Below are positions 36,101-48,956 of a stretch of 64,000 nt of DNA, one piece after another (position 1 is the stretch's first letter; every line of letters begins with the position of its first letter). The DNA comes from Diploscapter coronatus (lineage: Eukaryota; Nematoda; Chromadorea; Rhabditida; Rhabditidae): contig OZ038422.1 of the NCBI GenBank assembly GCA_964036155.1, forward strand, positions 37,967,201 through 38,031,200, given 5' to 3'. The notes below the pieces were generated by a model. It saw nothing but the letters and a program-made list of their open reading frames with translations, did not search any database and was not told the origin of the DNA. The position numbers and the translations under genes were made by a program.

Positions 36101-39100
36101 ATTTTAAAATTTGTTATTTCGATTTCGAAAATCCTATTTGTTATTTGGCGATTGCCAGTTTTTCGTAGTTTCATGTCAAAAACGCTTTCCGGTCACGTGA
36201 AAATGGTCGGGGTTTTCGAGATTTCGCCCGAAATTCGATATGCCTTTTGGTTTTCGTCATATTTTTGCAATGAATATACGAAGCGATCTCGCACGTATGA
36301 GACTTGACGACAATTCTGCGCTTTAAATTTTCCGCATTACACATTTTCAACCTAATACGGGACAATGCATCAAATTAGACGTCAGAAATTTTCAGACGCG
36401 GAATTTTGTGTAATGCGTACTAAATTTGTACTATGGCTAAAATTGTAACAATAGTTAGGAAAAAGGAAGTTCAAAAATTAAGATCAGGGGGAACAGAATC
36501 GATTATTAAAATTTAGAATATTCCAAAATGTATAGATATCAGAGACTGGATTTCAATTTTTACACGTTTTCGTTTTAAAAATTTACAATAACTTGGAAAA
36601 AATCTTTTTTTTCCATATATTAACTAAAACTTAAATAAAAATATCATGAATCTGTTTATATCATTGTTTATTTGTCATCTATCCATATCTATTTTGCTCT
36701 AAATCAGATGATAATGTTTGCATATTCGGATATTATGCAAGAGCAGCGCAGACTGTCTAATAATCAAAGACATCGAGGGAAAATGAGAGAAATGAGAAAT
36801 TTGGTCCGATTTTCAGCACAGTTCATAATATGTGCGTTCGTGCATTTTCAAATTCTTCAAATTCTTAGACTCAGCATTGAAATGAACTCAAAATATGAAG
36901 AGTTCAACAATTTTCCATAATTTATTATTTAATCATAAAATTTTTAAATTTATATTTAAGTTAGTCTCAAAATATGCTATTTAAAAATATGTAAAACTTA
37001 GGAGCATCACAATTTGAATCTTATCAGATGAAACGTCGATTATTTGCTAATTTTTAGCATTAAATTTAAAATTTTTGAACGAACTGAACTATAAATCTGA
37101 CTTTCCTCATTTTTATGGGTCGATTCAATAGTGCTCAAATGGTGTAACCCACTTCACCTTTGAAGAGCCCATTTAGGGTCACAAAATGTGCAAGTCAAAA
37201 TGGTGCAAAGATTGGAGGAAATAGTCGAAAGATTGACGTTTTTCTCTTTCCACTTATAAAGTGCTTGACTTAAATAAGAACAACTGTTCATATTTAAGGA
37301 GAACTGTCAATTATTATGATCTAATAAGTAACGAGTGCCAGGTGACGAAAAATATGAGAATTTGAATTTATTATAGCTTTCCTCAGTTAATCTTACACCT
37401 AGAAAGAATATTTTTGATTGATTTTTCGAAAGAAATTTACTTTTTACGTTCAAGAGTTCCAAAGTTCGCTATTTGTCGGTGTAAATTTAGATTTAGGCAG
37501 TTTGTTTGTTTATTTGTTTTCTCAAGCCTTTACGCGTGATGTTGTAGAAATCAGAAAGCAGTAAAGAAGTAAATGTAAAAAAAAAAAGTTAGTATTATCT
37601 CTAATTCTCTGTGTCTCTTTATATCCCAATGGTTAGAGTCTAAATCTCATCTACGCCCTAACCTATTCTAATGATAAAAGATAGGCGAGTTTAGACAGAA
37701 CTCTGATCTAGCAGAATCTGAAACGTCGCATTCGCGTAAGACAAACAGTTGCATGGGCGCGAGGGAGTAGGCGAACTGGAGAGAATACCAGACAGTAAAA
37801 GGGGAAGAGGAGAAAACAAAGAAAAATACCTCATTAAGCGCGACAGTTTTGCTTTGGTAGTAAGGAAGAAATGAATGTACCAAAATAACTCAATTTTCTA
37901 TTGTTCGTTTGAAAATCTGTTGTGTAGAAATTTCAAAACGGAAGAAATTCTTTTATTCTTCCATTTTAAAATTAAAAACTGGGGATCCAGAAAACCCCGC
38001 ATTTGTCCAAATACTCCAGAAACGATGATTGATTTAGAGGAAAATAAATAAAACCGAAAAATGTGCGTCAAGGCGCTCTTAAATCGCGACATTTCGTCGC
38101 CAAATCAATTTGACATTCCTCGTTTTTATCCGAGCAGAATGAGCAACGACCCTCGAAACAACACTTTACTTTTGCCACTTAATCTTGGCCAAGTATTTTA
38201 AACTTTTAGATTATTTTTCCTATGTTTTGAGTTTTAAATGATCTTTTGAAAAGAACATTTGCAAATTTCACGCTGAAAGTTTTATGACATCAAATTTCAC
38301 TAGAGCTAGACAATGATGTTTTACGAGGGAAGCCCTACGCTTTTTTGCAGACGCGCTTTTACCGATCCATGAAGATCAACCTCCTCCGTATTCGCGTAAA
38401 AAATGGCATAAAACTGCAAAAATTTTCCGATATGATACATTTTCCAAGACGTGGAAAAAGACTTGAAATTAATCAACTGTAACGTCTCGGCTCAATAGAA
38501 TGTAGCAAATCATTCAGAGATGTTAATGTTCAATCAAATGAAAACTTGAATTTGTACAACTTCTTATAATTTAGCACGGTTAATTAGGGATTAAATTTAA
38601 AATTCAGGTTTATGCTGTTGAGTTTTCGGAGAGCGAAAAAGTTTCCACGGTAAATTTGTTTTAATAGAAAAAGTTGCGAATTCATTTTTCAAAGTTTGGA
38701 TACAGTATTTTCTCGTGAATACACTATTATCTTTCCACACTTAACCTCTTTAGAAATTGCGGTGAAAGACCAATGTGGCCAGATTCTTGCAAAACTTCAC
38801 ACCTCTCAACACATTGTTGCAATGCAACTTTTTGATCATGCAACGAACGTTCTTAAGGCGTTTTCCCCCGATCGAATACGAAAGTTACGAGTAAAAAATA
38901 GCTGTTTGAAAAGAGTTGAGTCCAAAAGATCGATCACCTCATAATTTTCGAGAGTTAGGAGATCCGCGATTTTAACGCCTATCTTGCAGTTTGATGAGGG
39001 CAGAGTAGCACAAAAATTGGAAGGGAGGAAAATAAAATAAAGCACCAAAGTACAGCAATTCAGCAATGCAATTTGTTGCTTTCGCTGAATTTAGAGAAAC

Positions 39101-41466
39101 TATTCAAAGTTCGAGGAACTTTTCTTCAAAAGTGCCTTTCATGAGGAAAATCTACATTTGAAGGCGTGGATCAAGAAATTTCAATCAAATTAGACATTAT
39201 TTTAGTCTGTTGAGTTGCATTCTCCTTCCTCAAACTTGATAATATTCTTATCTTCATCGTTCTCTGCCCCTTCCTACAAAATCTGAACACCCCCAGAATA
39301 AAAAATCTCACTTTCTTCACTTCCAGCAAAAACTAAATACACTCCATTTATTTCACTTGAATGCAACTCTTCACGATTGTTGAAAAATCCTCTAGTCCTC
39401 TAGCACTTTTCTCGACCAATTTTCCTTCTTTCAGTCGTTTCTGACGTTCATCGTTTGTGTCAGTTCGGGATCTCTTCAAATTCTATGATCTCTACGGGGC
39501 TTCGGCCGTTCGCTTCAAAGCTTCCCCGTTCTCGGTTTTCAGGCACTTTCAATCAAATAACACAATTTGCCATACACACTTACACACACACACCTTTGCA
39601 CAGAGACAGGCCACAAGAAGTGTAAAACGAATCGACAATCGACTCTGGCATAGAGAACTATCCTTCAGCATCGATAAAGGTCAGAATCGCAGAACATGAA
39701 AGAGTTTCTTGCACTGATACAAGCGATGCTGGAGGAAATTTTGAGAATCAGGTTTGAACTTAAACATTGAATTTCGACGTCCTTCATCACTATCCATCAT
39801 TCAATGCTTTAGAAAAAGTCGTTCACAAGATCAAAACAAGTCCATTGCCGCATGCTACTAAACTACACCTCATGCTGTACTCACAACATCTTTAGCGAGC
39901 GTTTGACTCAAATTGACAGAAGAATGACGATGATAGGTAAAAATCCTTGTCAAGTTTTCGAACCCTAAATTTTCGTGATGTTGCATGTTTGGCCATTTAA
40001 AAAGTACGAAAACAGCGCTCTTTGAAGTTTGGGAAATTCCGAGCACCCAAGCGTGAAATTCGTCTGTATTTTGGCATATGTTCCAGGTTTCACTCCATGG
40101 GTTTGCAGAACGCGTATGCAAATGTCAAAAGCAATTTTTGCGGTTCCTAGAGCGGAGTTTTCGAAATTACACAGCTGGATTTCAGGATGTATATAGAGAT
40201 CTCTGGGGTATTGCAGAAAATTTTAAATTCAGTCCAAATCCAGCATGCTCAGCGTCTAAACTTCAGTTCTAACAGTTCCAATATTGCAGCGTTTAGCAAT
40301 TGGCACAGATTTTATAGTGCAAAACGAAGTTTGATTTGGGGGCTAAACTTCAATTTTTCTTCCGAATTTGTCTGTCAGTACGCGTTTGTCAAATTAGCTA
40401 CGGTTGATAGGCGTTTTGATGACAAAGAAACCGCAGGCCGCGCGATTTGACATCGGGAAGTTCTCCAGACCAGAGTCAGAAAATCCCTGATGGGCTGAAA
40501 AAGTCATCCTCGGAAAAAACTTCAGCGCAAAAATCGTTCCATCAATGGTTAAAAACGCCCTAGAACAGCTTGTTTGTTGTTTCTTAAATGTAGGCAAAAT
40601 CGCAACTGTGACGCGGAAAAACGCCTGGGCGAATTAGCTGCGGAGGGTAGAAAAGGTTGTAATGGCGCCGGCCGTGGCTGAGGCGCCTGAGAAACCGCAA
40701 ACAATAATCGTCAATATGACGATGATTTGATAAAATTGCCAACCGAAGCGCTTTTCACCGTCTAATTAGAAAATCAGTAGTCACATGGTTTGGCAGCGGA
40801 AAAAAGGCAGAAGCCGAAAATCAAGGGTCAGAAAAAGGCGGTAGAAAATTAGAAATGATCATTTTGAGAAGCAGAGATGCCGCAGTTTTGGTGCAAGCAC
40901 GAAGGTTTCTTGACTCTAGACAGAGGCACGTAGAAGACCCAGAAATTTCAAATTCAATGCTTGTAAGGTACGATTTTTCAATACTTGATGGAGCTTCTAT
41001 GTTGAGAGGAGTTGGTACGAATTTCTAAGATATCAAAATATTAGAAATGACACAAAATCGTTCAACCCTAATAAAAAGTACAGGATGATCTTCAGTGCAT
41101 TCGCAAAAGGACGATGATCTCGAAATCTGACCCTAATTGGCTAATTAGCAAACTTCTGATAATAGAGGATACGTCACTGGAGAGATATCATAACACGCGC
41201 TAATTTAATTAGAGAGCATAAATTAAAGGGAATCAAGATTCTCCGAATTAAGCGCGCTGCAGATTATCAGATGAATGAAAACGCGATTTTTCGCTGGCAA
41301 GAAAGGACAGATTGCGTAGTTTTCGTGAATGAAAATGTTGCTTTAAAATATGGCAAAATCACGAATAAAGGCTAGCGTAACAAGTCCAGAACTCATAATT
41401 CAGTAATTAAGACATGCTCAAATTTAGCGTAGATTTAAAAATAAACATTCAAAAATGATGACGCAC
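33142..41466 (-). other. Proposed 8.3-kb insulin intron
   Basis: Between the A-chain exon and the nearer B-chain exon. I scanned the minus strand for adjacent Cys-Cys codons that could begin another A chain. Hits near 34533, 38158, 39052 and 39884 all fail on spacing or run into stops. Several frames of 60-90 codons exist (for example 38696-38944 plus, 39870-40121 minus), but none has recognisable motifs. A CA-rich run lies at 39575-39592. If no long splicing occurs here, this is simply intergenic DNA. Confidence 0.4.
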
Positions 41467-41782
41467 CTCCTCTGGAGAAAAATCCGTCTGGGCAGGCCTT
41501 CTTAATCGCGAAAAACAGCGAGTCTCCGCAGTGTCGCTTCGGTCGAGCCGACGAATATGCGATACAGAAGAATAGGAGTAATAGCACGAAGAGGTACCGT
41601 GAGATCTTCGGAAAATTTAATGAATACCGGTGGGTTTCCGTAGGAGAATTCGAAGATCGGTACGGGCTCGAGTCCGCAGTGATCTCAATTGGAACGAGTT
41701 CGGACCGGATCAACCCCTGTTGTTCAGCAGGGTTAGGAGAATTGCAGGAATGGTCATGGTTGAGTTCAGCAGCAGCTACCAT
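41467..41782 (-). CDS. Insulin-like peptide, signal sequence plus B-chain exon 2
   Basis: Minus-strand exon from ATG 41782 to a donor GGAG|GTGCGT at 41467. The last part encodes a strong hydrophobic signal (YLFVLLLLFFCIAYSSA), a dibasic PKR and a B chain HCGDSLFFAIKKACPDGFF, with the standard CG-x10-C spacing. About 65 hydrophilic residues precede the hydrophobic core, unusually long for a signal peptide, with no internal Met. They may be real, giving a signal anchor, or the true start may lie in another exon: an acceptor ATTCCAG sits 14 bases before the ATG. The exon ends in phase 1 and fits the A-chain exon at 33141. Joined, the product would be 149 residues. A conventional partner A exon nearby was looked for and not found. 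Confidence 0.75.
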
Positions 41783-42797
41783 CGTATTATTGGACTGGAA
41801 TATATGAATTTGACGTCGTAAGATTCAGAAGCTTGACGTCGTCTTTTTATTCAAAGTTGACGTCCCCTGGATTCAGAATCCTAGCCCCCGTCGTCGTCGT
41901 CGTCGTTGTCGTGGTGTCTTGGTGGTGGACCCGTGTCAAAGTGCTGCCGCTGCTGAGAAAATAGTGGGGGTTGGAGACTAAAGGCGGAGACGGAAAGGGT
42001 GTGTGTGTGAGCGAAGGGGGAAGAGACAAAAAGCGGTTTAGCTAAGCGCGCGCCGAGAGTGTGAGAGCGTAGAAAAGGGGCGTGGCCTAGAGCATTATCA
42101 ATTTTCGTCGGTTTTGCAGCAGCAAAGATGACGAAAAAATGTGCGCTCTTGAAAAATGGGCGGAGTCGAATTCAAAGTATAAGAAAAAATTTCAAAAAAC
42201 TGTAGTCCTCGGTTAAAAAATAAGAATTGTACGAATAGAGAGCGAGATAAAATACTTGCAAACCGAAGTATTCGTGCTGCAAAATTGTGACTGAACTTTG
42301 AAAGGGAGCGGGATAAATTAAATTCGCCTTTGAGATTTTGTACTTCTCAAAATGTCTAATTCATGTTTTAGTGCAAGAAACGTCCAGACAGACGAACATT
42401 TGTATATCAACTTACGAAATGCCATTGAATTCTTTCAAGCGACAGTATTTGTTGCAAATTTCAAGGATTATTAAGGAGGGCTATGCATTAAACAATAGCA
42501 TAATGAGCGGTAATTATGATATTTAAAACTATCAACAACTGAAAATGCAAAATAACATGCCATCATGCGAACTTTCATGTGCGGAGACAATTTAAGTCAA
42601 TTGAAGTATCGTTTTTATAGAACACTAGACAATTTTCAGTTTAACTATGGGTGTTCCTTTAGTAAACATTTTAAAAGTAAAATAATTTGAAGCTTATCGA
42701 AAAAGGAAGTACTTTCAGGAAAGGATAGTATTTAGTAATATATGTCATTTTAATTAACAACATATTAAAATAGAATTTAAACATGAATTTGACTAAC
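41783..42797. other. Between the two insulin B-chain exons
   Basis: Contains a GTC trinucleotide run (about 41889-41915) and a GTGTGT tract (42000-42008), and presumably the promoter of the 41782 exon. The minus strand of this interval contains no A-chain-like Cys-Cys exon: the GCAGCAGCA at 42117 leads to a stop after five residues, and ACAACA at 42758 is followed directly by a stop. The 42978 exon therefore has no local partner. Confidence 0.5.
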
Positions 42798-42978
42798 CTT
42801 TATTGTATTTAATCCCGTCCTTGCATACCGCTTCAAGGTACCTGAGCGTCTCTTTGCCGCATAATTTTACTTCGTCATTCTGCGGCTCGGACGGTGCGGA
42901 ATCACAAATTTGAATCATCGATAAGACGAACAGAATCACCGAGCATATAGAGATTTTACAGTAGCTTGAAGCCATCAT
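42798..42978 (-). CDS. Insulin-like peptide, signal sequence plus B-chain exon 1
   Basis: Minus-strand exon from ATG 42978 (MMASSY) to donor AAAG|GTTAGT. It encodes a typical signal peptide (SVILFVLSMIQICDS), a short pro-region (APSEPQNDEV) and a B chain KLCGKETLRYLEAVCKDG, with CG-x10-C spacing. The exon is 60 codons plus one base, phase 1, the position of the conserved C-peptide intron in insulin genes. The next same-strand A-chain exon is at 33141, 9.7 kb away, beyond a second B-chain exon. Joined to it, the product would be 104 residues, a normal size for a nematode insulin. CxDG after the second Cys is shared with the other B chain, which suggests duplication of the exon. Alternatively, this gene has lost its A chain. 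Confidence 0.85.
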
Positions 42979-43255
42979 CGAATATGTTTAGGAGGGAAGT
43001 TATCGCCCAAGATTGAGCAATCTGAAAGACTTATAATTGTAATCTCCGGGAAGTGTAACTCTAGCCTAAAACGATATCGAGTGTAAATGGGTCATCGATG
43101 AAGAATAAAAATGAAACAACGAATATCAAGAACTTCTATCGATTACAGAAAATATTTACATTATGTTGTTAAAACAAATAAATAGTCTACAGAATAAAAA
43201 ATGCATTTTAAGCAGACAAACTCAAAGATCATAGCAAAATGATAAAGAATGGAGT

Positions 43256-43420
43256 TCAAAATAAGCGCGCGCATTTTGCTTGATTGACATTTTCATCGAA
43301 AAGTGATAAACAACAATTTTTATCTTTTTTTTTCGTCGGAGGACGCTTAGTGACTTTCACCATGTCCTCCACATAGCAGCGCAGGGTCGCCGCGTTTCGT
43401 CGAACTTGATTCAGAAACAT
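43256..43420 (-). CDS. Possible small ORF or exon, unidentified
   Basis: A minus-strand frame of 54 residues beginning MFLNQVRRNAATLRCYVEDM and continuing VKVTKRPP, a Lys run, then a less regular end. The first 32 codons are GC-rich at third positions against an AT-rich background, like real exons elsewhere here, and the N-terminus is basic and amphipathic as in small mitochondrial proteins. A stop lies directly before the ATG. No family recognised. It could be a small gene, one exon of a larger one, or a decayed gene fragment. Another frame of the same strand is also open for about 30 codons. Confidence 0.25.
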   Translation of the reverse strand: MFLNQVRRNAATLRCYVEDMVKVTKRPPTKKKDKNCCLSLFDENVNQAKCARLF

Positions 43421-46400
43421 TCAAGGCGATTTTCTGCTCCGTATTTCTAATCATATAATTAATTCTTACAAAAAAATCCTCCCATCCAAATTAGCAAAAA
43501 AATACTTGAAATACCAACTTTCGCAAAAAAAAAATATAATGAGAGCAAGACAAGCAGTGATGCAGCTTGTTTTTTACAGGACATTCTTTGGAAAATGAGA
43601 AATTTAGATTCTGCAATACATGCGCAAAATGTTGAACTCGAATAAAGAGGCAGATTTTGAGATTTCTATTTGACCACCGGAAAACTCCGCCAATCAGTTC
43701 ATGAGAGTGGTTGATCGTTTTCTTATCATTTCCCCAGGGAAAAGGAGGCGTGGCTTCCCCAAGAAACACAATGAGAGACATAGTAAACCCGAATTTTTAT
43801 CTTTATTAGTAATCACTGACTCGACTGAAAAGTGAATTGTATGCCAAAGTCGTTATCAGCGTCTTTACTAAAATACCCCCATTCAAAGGCATTCGTAAAA
43901 TATTGGCATTTTAAAAATCTTTATGGGAATGATAAGGATATCGTGAAAATCAATCTATATTTGCTATTTGTTTATTTACTAACTTTGCAAGAAATATTCA
44001 TTTGCGTAGTTTCGGCGTGTTTTTGTACGAAAATTTCAAAGATATCGGGATTCTAAAAATCCAGCGAACAAAAAATTGAATTTGGCCTTTTAATCCTTAT
44101 GAGGGCTTAGTCGTTTTCTCACTCTGATCAAATTTCATGGTAGGCGTTTCGTATTTTCATTTTTCCCTACATCCTCCCTCTAAACTTTCCCCCTACATTT
44201 TTCTGAACATTTTCAATCCGTTGAAATTAGAACTCAATTTTGTCATAGGCCACTTTTGTTGATTTTAATGATAAAATGCAAACTTTGCTGCATAAAGCCG
44301 ATTTTGGAAACTTCGAATGAAATAATAAAATATAGACGAGTGAAATCTTATCTGTGTCCTGGAGTGTGCTTAGACCGTTGAAAACATCGAATGACGCAGA
44401 TTTTTAGTGAATAAAAAATATATACCCTTTTCAAAAAGCGGAATAAGCTTGGATTACTATTTGGCATTAAAATAACCGCTAGTGATTAAAACACAATTTA
44501 ATATTTTATTAAATGTAAAGAAAAGTATAATATTCTGAAAAAAAAAGAATTGGATGTTAAAGAACTCTTTAAGATTTATATACAAGATGCATAAGAAAAG
44601 TTGCGGTTTTTTTCAGATTTCTGAAGAGTCATCTTAATAATTTGATCATTTATATGAGTATTGCTCATTTATGAATCAGATACCTGTTAATAATTTTTGT
44701 GACGCCTATTATTATGTGTCATTTTGCAATGTCATATAAAATAAGTAATGAGTTCGAAAACTTTCGCAATGTTTCTGGTTTGTACCATGAAAAAGTAAAA
44801 AAAGATGTTTGTCATAGGTCCTCGAATTTTCGCAGTATCATGGAAGTAATAAAAAGTTTGATGGATTTGAAAATTTCCGAATTCCAGAAATTTGATACAA
44901 TAACATTCATCAGAACTTAGTATAATATTTCATTCAGAAAACTACAAATATTTAAAGTATAAAAAATTGAAATGAACTTTCGAATTTGACTTTCTAATGC
45001 TAGTCAAATTTGACATTGTTTGAAAAGTGATAAAGTTAAAATTTAACGATGATAAAACGCGCGCTTCCCGTAGGTTCATAAGCTTGTTTACAACATTTCA
45101 AACACTCTCAGAAAAAAATGGCTTGAGTTTGAAGGAAAAAGTGTTTAAATGAATTTTGGCCCCATCAAACTATACCAGAGTTTCAGGTACAATGATAAAC
45201 ATCATGAGTTGAAATTCATAGCAGAGAAAAGCTACAAACTGAAAAAAAAACTTTACGGATGCATTTAAACATCATAATAAAAGCTTAAGAACGATGTAAA
45301 TTTTTGAAGACCTAAGAAGGATAGGTTAGATTGAACATTGAGAATATTTTGGCATTTTATCAGGGAATTTGTGGGCGTATTACCAAAATTCAATGATATG
45401 AGTTGACAGTAAAACTTGAAATTGTCGTCATAAAAATTGCAGAAAAAGGCGAGAAAGACTGTAGCAATTCCTTACATCGCACGTGATTTAGCTGTGTATG
45501 AAAATTGATAAGAAAAAGTGATTAGAGAAATGACTCGACTTGAAATTTCTAAGTCAACAAATTTGATTCGAACCGAAACACAATGGAATTCCGGATTTTT
45601 CAATTTAAGACGATAGTGGTGCGTTAAAAATCTAATAGAAAATTTGATCTTCATCATTAGACACCCATAAATTGAACCATAACTGCCTGGTATTAAGGCT
45701 ACGTAAAATTAAACACAATTCCAAAATATCACCAATTTCAATATTTCTTAGAAGTTTAGTACACTTTACAAGTGTGTATGCTCTTACTTAGGCTTCGAAA
45801 ATATTTCAGGATTAAATTGTATCTCATATTTTGCTAAACTCCTATCTTTTCAAATTCAAAGAAACTGACTCTTCAACATGCGGCTGTACGTAAAGGTACG
45901 TGTAAATAATGCTAGAAGATTTCCCTTTAATGTTTAAAAATGTAATCTTAATTCCGTCTGAGATATTTTGAATTCTGTGCACAAAATGAAAATGTTTTGT
46001 ATGATATTGTTTGCAAATAATCGGGGATAAATAGGACCGCAGTAGATCTAAAAAATCAGGACTACATTTTAACCGAACGCCTATTAAAAATGGCATTTGT
46101 CTTCAAAATGCCGTCGTCTCATAAGCGACGTTTCAGAAATTCTCGCTATTGTCACGAATAAACGGAAAATTGTGCTCAAAATTTATTCTTTTTTTTTAAA
46201 TCAAAATCCAAATTTTCAACAGACTTTTTTAAAAGGTTAAAAGTTATCAAAGTTGGAGAAAAAATTTTACTAGATAACTCTTAAAATATTGTGAGGTTCA
46301 AATAATAGTTTTCTTCATAAAATGTCGACGAAAAATAATATGAACTCAAAATTTCACTTGGAAGACCAAAGGGCAATTGTAAACGAGATTTCTTCTGACC

Positions 46401-48956
46401 TTCACGAAATTACTGTAATTCGAAAAATCTTCTATGTTTTGATGTTCAATTTCTTCGATGATAAAATGGTATTGTGATAAGAGAAATCGCAAGAAATCAT
46501 CAATTATCGAATTAATGAACAAGTGAAAATTCGGAGAAAGAAATTTGAAATTCGAAGCATTCCTGACCAAATTTTCAAAACAGCGAAATTTCATTTTTAT
46601 ATCCGAACCTACACCGACTTTCTGACCTCTATGGTTTAACACATAAGACGAGAGTCACTTATTCGGTAACTAAAATGTGTCAGAACATGAAATATCAAGA
46701 AAAAACTAAGGAAATTCTCTTTCTCTTAATGTTTCCCGAAAATTTTCAGATTTCAGACTGCCAAGAATGAGAGAAAAAGACTGTAGATTAAATCAGAAGA
46801 ACCACAAAAAATACGCGGCGTAACGCCCAAAAGACCAACCTTTATATTGGAGATTGGAGAAAGGTGAATTTGCCCGGAGTTCAGACAGCCATACTTCTTT
46901 ACTGTAGAAAGGGTAGAGATGCAAAGGACGAACGTTTTTTTTTTTCAATTCCCTCAAGTTTTATGTGTACTGATGATGAATTTCGGCGGCGTTCAATCGT
47001 GAAAATCATTATCTTAGACATTTTTCTGATTCTATGCTTCATTATTATCGCGAGATTTTATTATATCGGCCATTTTTTCTGGGGTATTCTTCAAAATGAA
47101 AGAAAATTGACGCATTAGTGTAAATATGTTGGAAGATTCAAGTTGCGTGCACGCTTTTTATGTGAGATTACTCACTTCATTCGACGAATTTTATTTGTAC
47201 AGCAAAAATCTCGACCAGTAAAAGTATTTGACATTTGGCACAACAATATCGCCGCCTTCCTGAAACGTGCGGGAGACGGCACGTGTGGCACACTCAAAGG
47301 TCGATTTGGGGCGAAATTTTTAAAACGCTATAACTTTTTCAGAATCATTGGGACTCCAGCCAAATGTGGTATCAAACGAAAGATCTCATCAAGCTGATCA
47401 ATCTCATGTAAAATTTGACTTGAATTCATAGGGTTTTTTGAAAAGTTATTGCCATTTAAATTCGCGACATCTTACCAAAATTTGTTGTTTTGTTACTTGT
47501 ACTCTGCGCGTGCACGTGGAACTCATAGTTACAGTTAAAAATTTGGGTGTTTTTCTGCGTCTCTACAAGTTACTGTAGTTAAGGATAGAAAACCCTGGCG
47601 CCCTCTAAAGTTTGGCATTTTTCACCAGAGATTAGTAATCAATTCGGCAATTTTCGGCTGGGAACAAATACCGAGTGCAACAAAAGTTATGACATATATT
47701 TCGACTTGAAGCGAAAACTTGATCAAGCTTCATTTTCTTCAAATAATAACCTTGTACCCCGTCAAAAAACACCAACAAATGACGGTTCACCTTGAAGATT
47801 TACTACATTTTTGCAGGCCCAATTCAATGAAATGATAAAATGGCGCGATTTTCAATAATTGTTTACTATACTATCGAAAAGTTCTTACAACGTGATCTAT
47901 CAATTCAATTAGTTGATCAGGGACTGTTTCTCGACACCCGGAATATTCAATGAAACGTCAAAACAAACACCCCGCATACCTGCATGCTTTAGCTTATCAC
48001 TAAAAAGGGGCATGAAAATGAAAACCAGCTTGGAATACGACATTAGATTCTTCGTCGAGGCCTAATTAGGCGCCTGAGGATACGAAACAAACAAACAAAT
48101 TTACGCGACGAAAATAGACGATGTCAAAAGAATTATCGTCTAATGGTAATGACAGGGAAGCAATATTGACTGGAATAATAATTTAAATGTTTAGAGGTTC
48201 ACTAATCTTATCAAAGCAATTCAATACTCACGAATAAATCGGTCAAGAATAAGATAAAAATAAAAGGAACTATGTCTATCTAGAGAAATTGTCCCAAAGT
48301 GTTCAACAACGATAATCATTTGTAAGCTTTTCGCCGCTAAACACAATTTTCCCTTATTTTTCATCTGATTGTCGAATTCTTGCCACTTTCTCCATTTCAC
48401 AACTGGAACTAATTTGTGAACGGTTTGTGAAAAATTCGAAGAAAACTGAAAAATAGCCCTCAAATCAGTTCGAAATTTGGACTGGTCGTTAATTATTTTG
48501 TGAAAGATGCGGCTATTTTTCGACGTATTGGAAATTGACCAGAAAATCGCTTTTTCCCTATAGAAAGTTTTAAAAGAAAGAGTATGTACATTGGCATTTT
48601 GTTTGTGATGTATAATCAGATTAGAAACATACTACAATTCCATCACATGGTTGAAATTTTCATCTTACTTTGTTATTGAAGAGGTCGAATTTTCTTGGGT
48701 TTTGTATTTAAATACTACATTTATAAATGTCTCCGAAACGTCAACTATAAAATTGTTGAAATTTCAAGGTTTTTCGAAAGCTCAATAAGCATTCCTCAGA
48801 CAGGATGAAAAATTTAAGTTGAGCAAAATTGAATAAATGTCCCAAAAACTAAGCAAAATCTAAACTCGATCAACTTTGCATATTTTATTTATCACTGCTG
48901 AAATTGAATTTCGAAATCATTATAAAAACAAGAATTTGCACACACTAGCGAATGAA

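Noticed and set aside
38118..38175. Minus-strand CCFEGRC..C reading that resembles an insulin A chain
   Set aside because: Spacing is CC-x4-C with extra cysteines, there is no proper acceptor before it, and the flanking frame does not look like an A chain.
38696..38944. 82-codon plus-strand frame in the proposed insulin intron
   Set aside because: Reads somewhat like protein, but codon use is background-like and no neighbouring exons or domain are seen. Kept out for lack of support.
39840..39900. Minus-strand Cys-Cys (CCEYSMRC) as a second insulin A chain
   Set aside because: Five residues lie between CC and the next Cys, no fourth Cys at the right distance, and a stop follows; not compatible with the fold.
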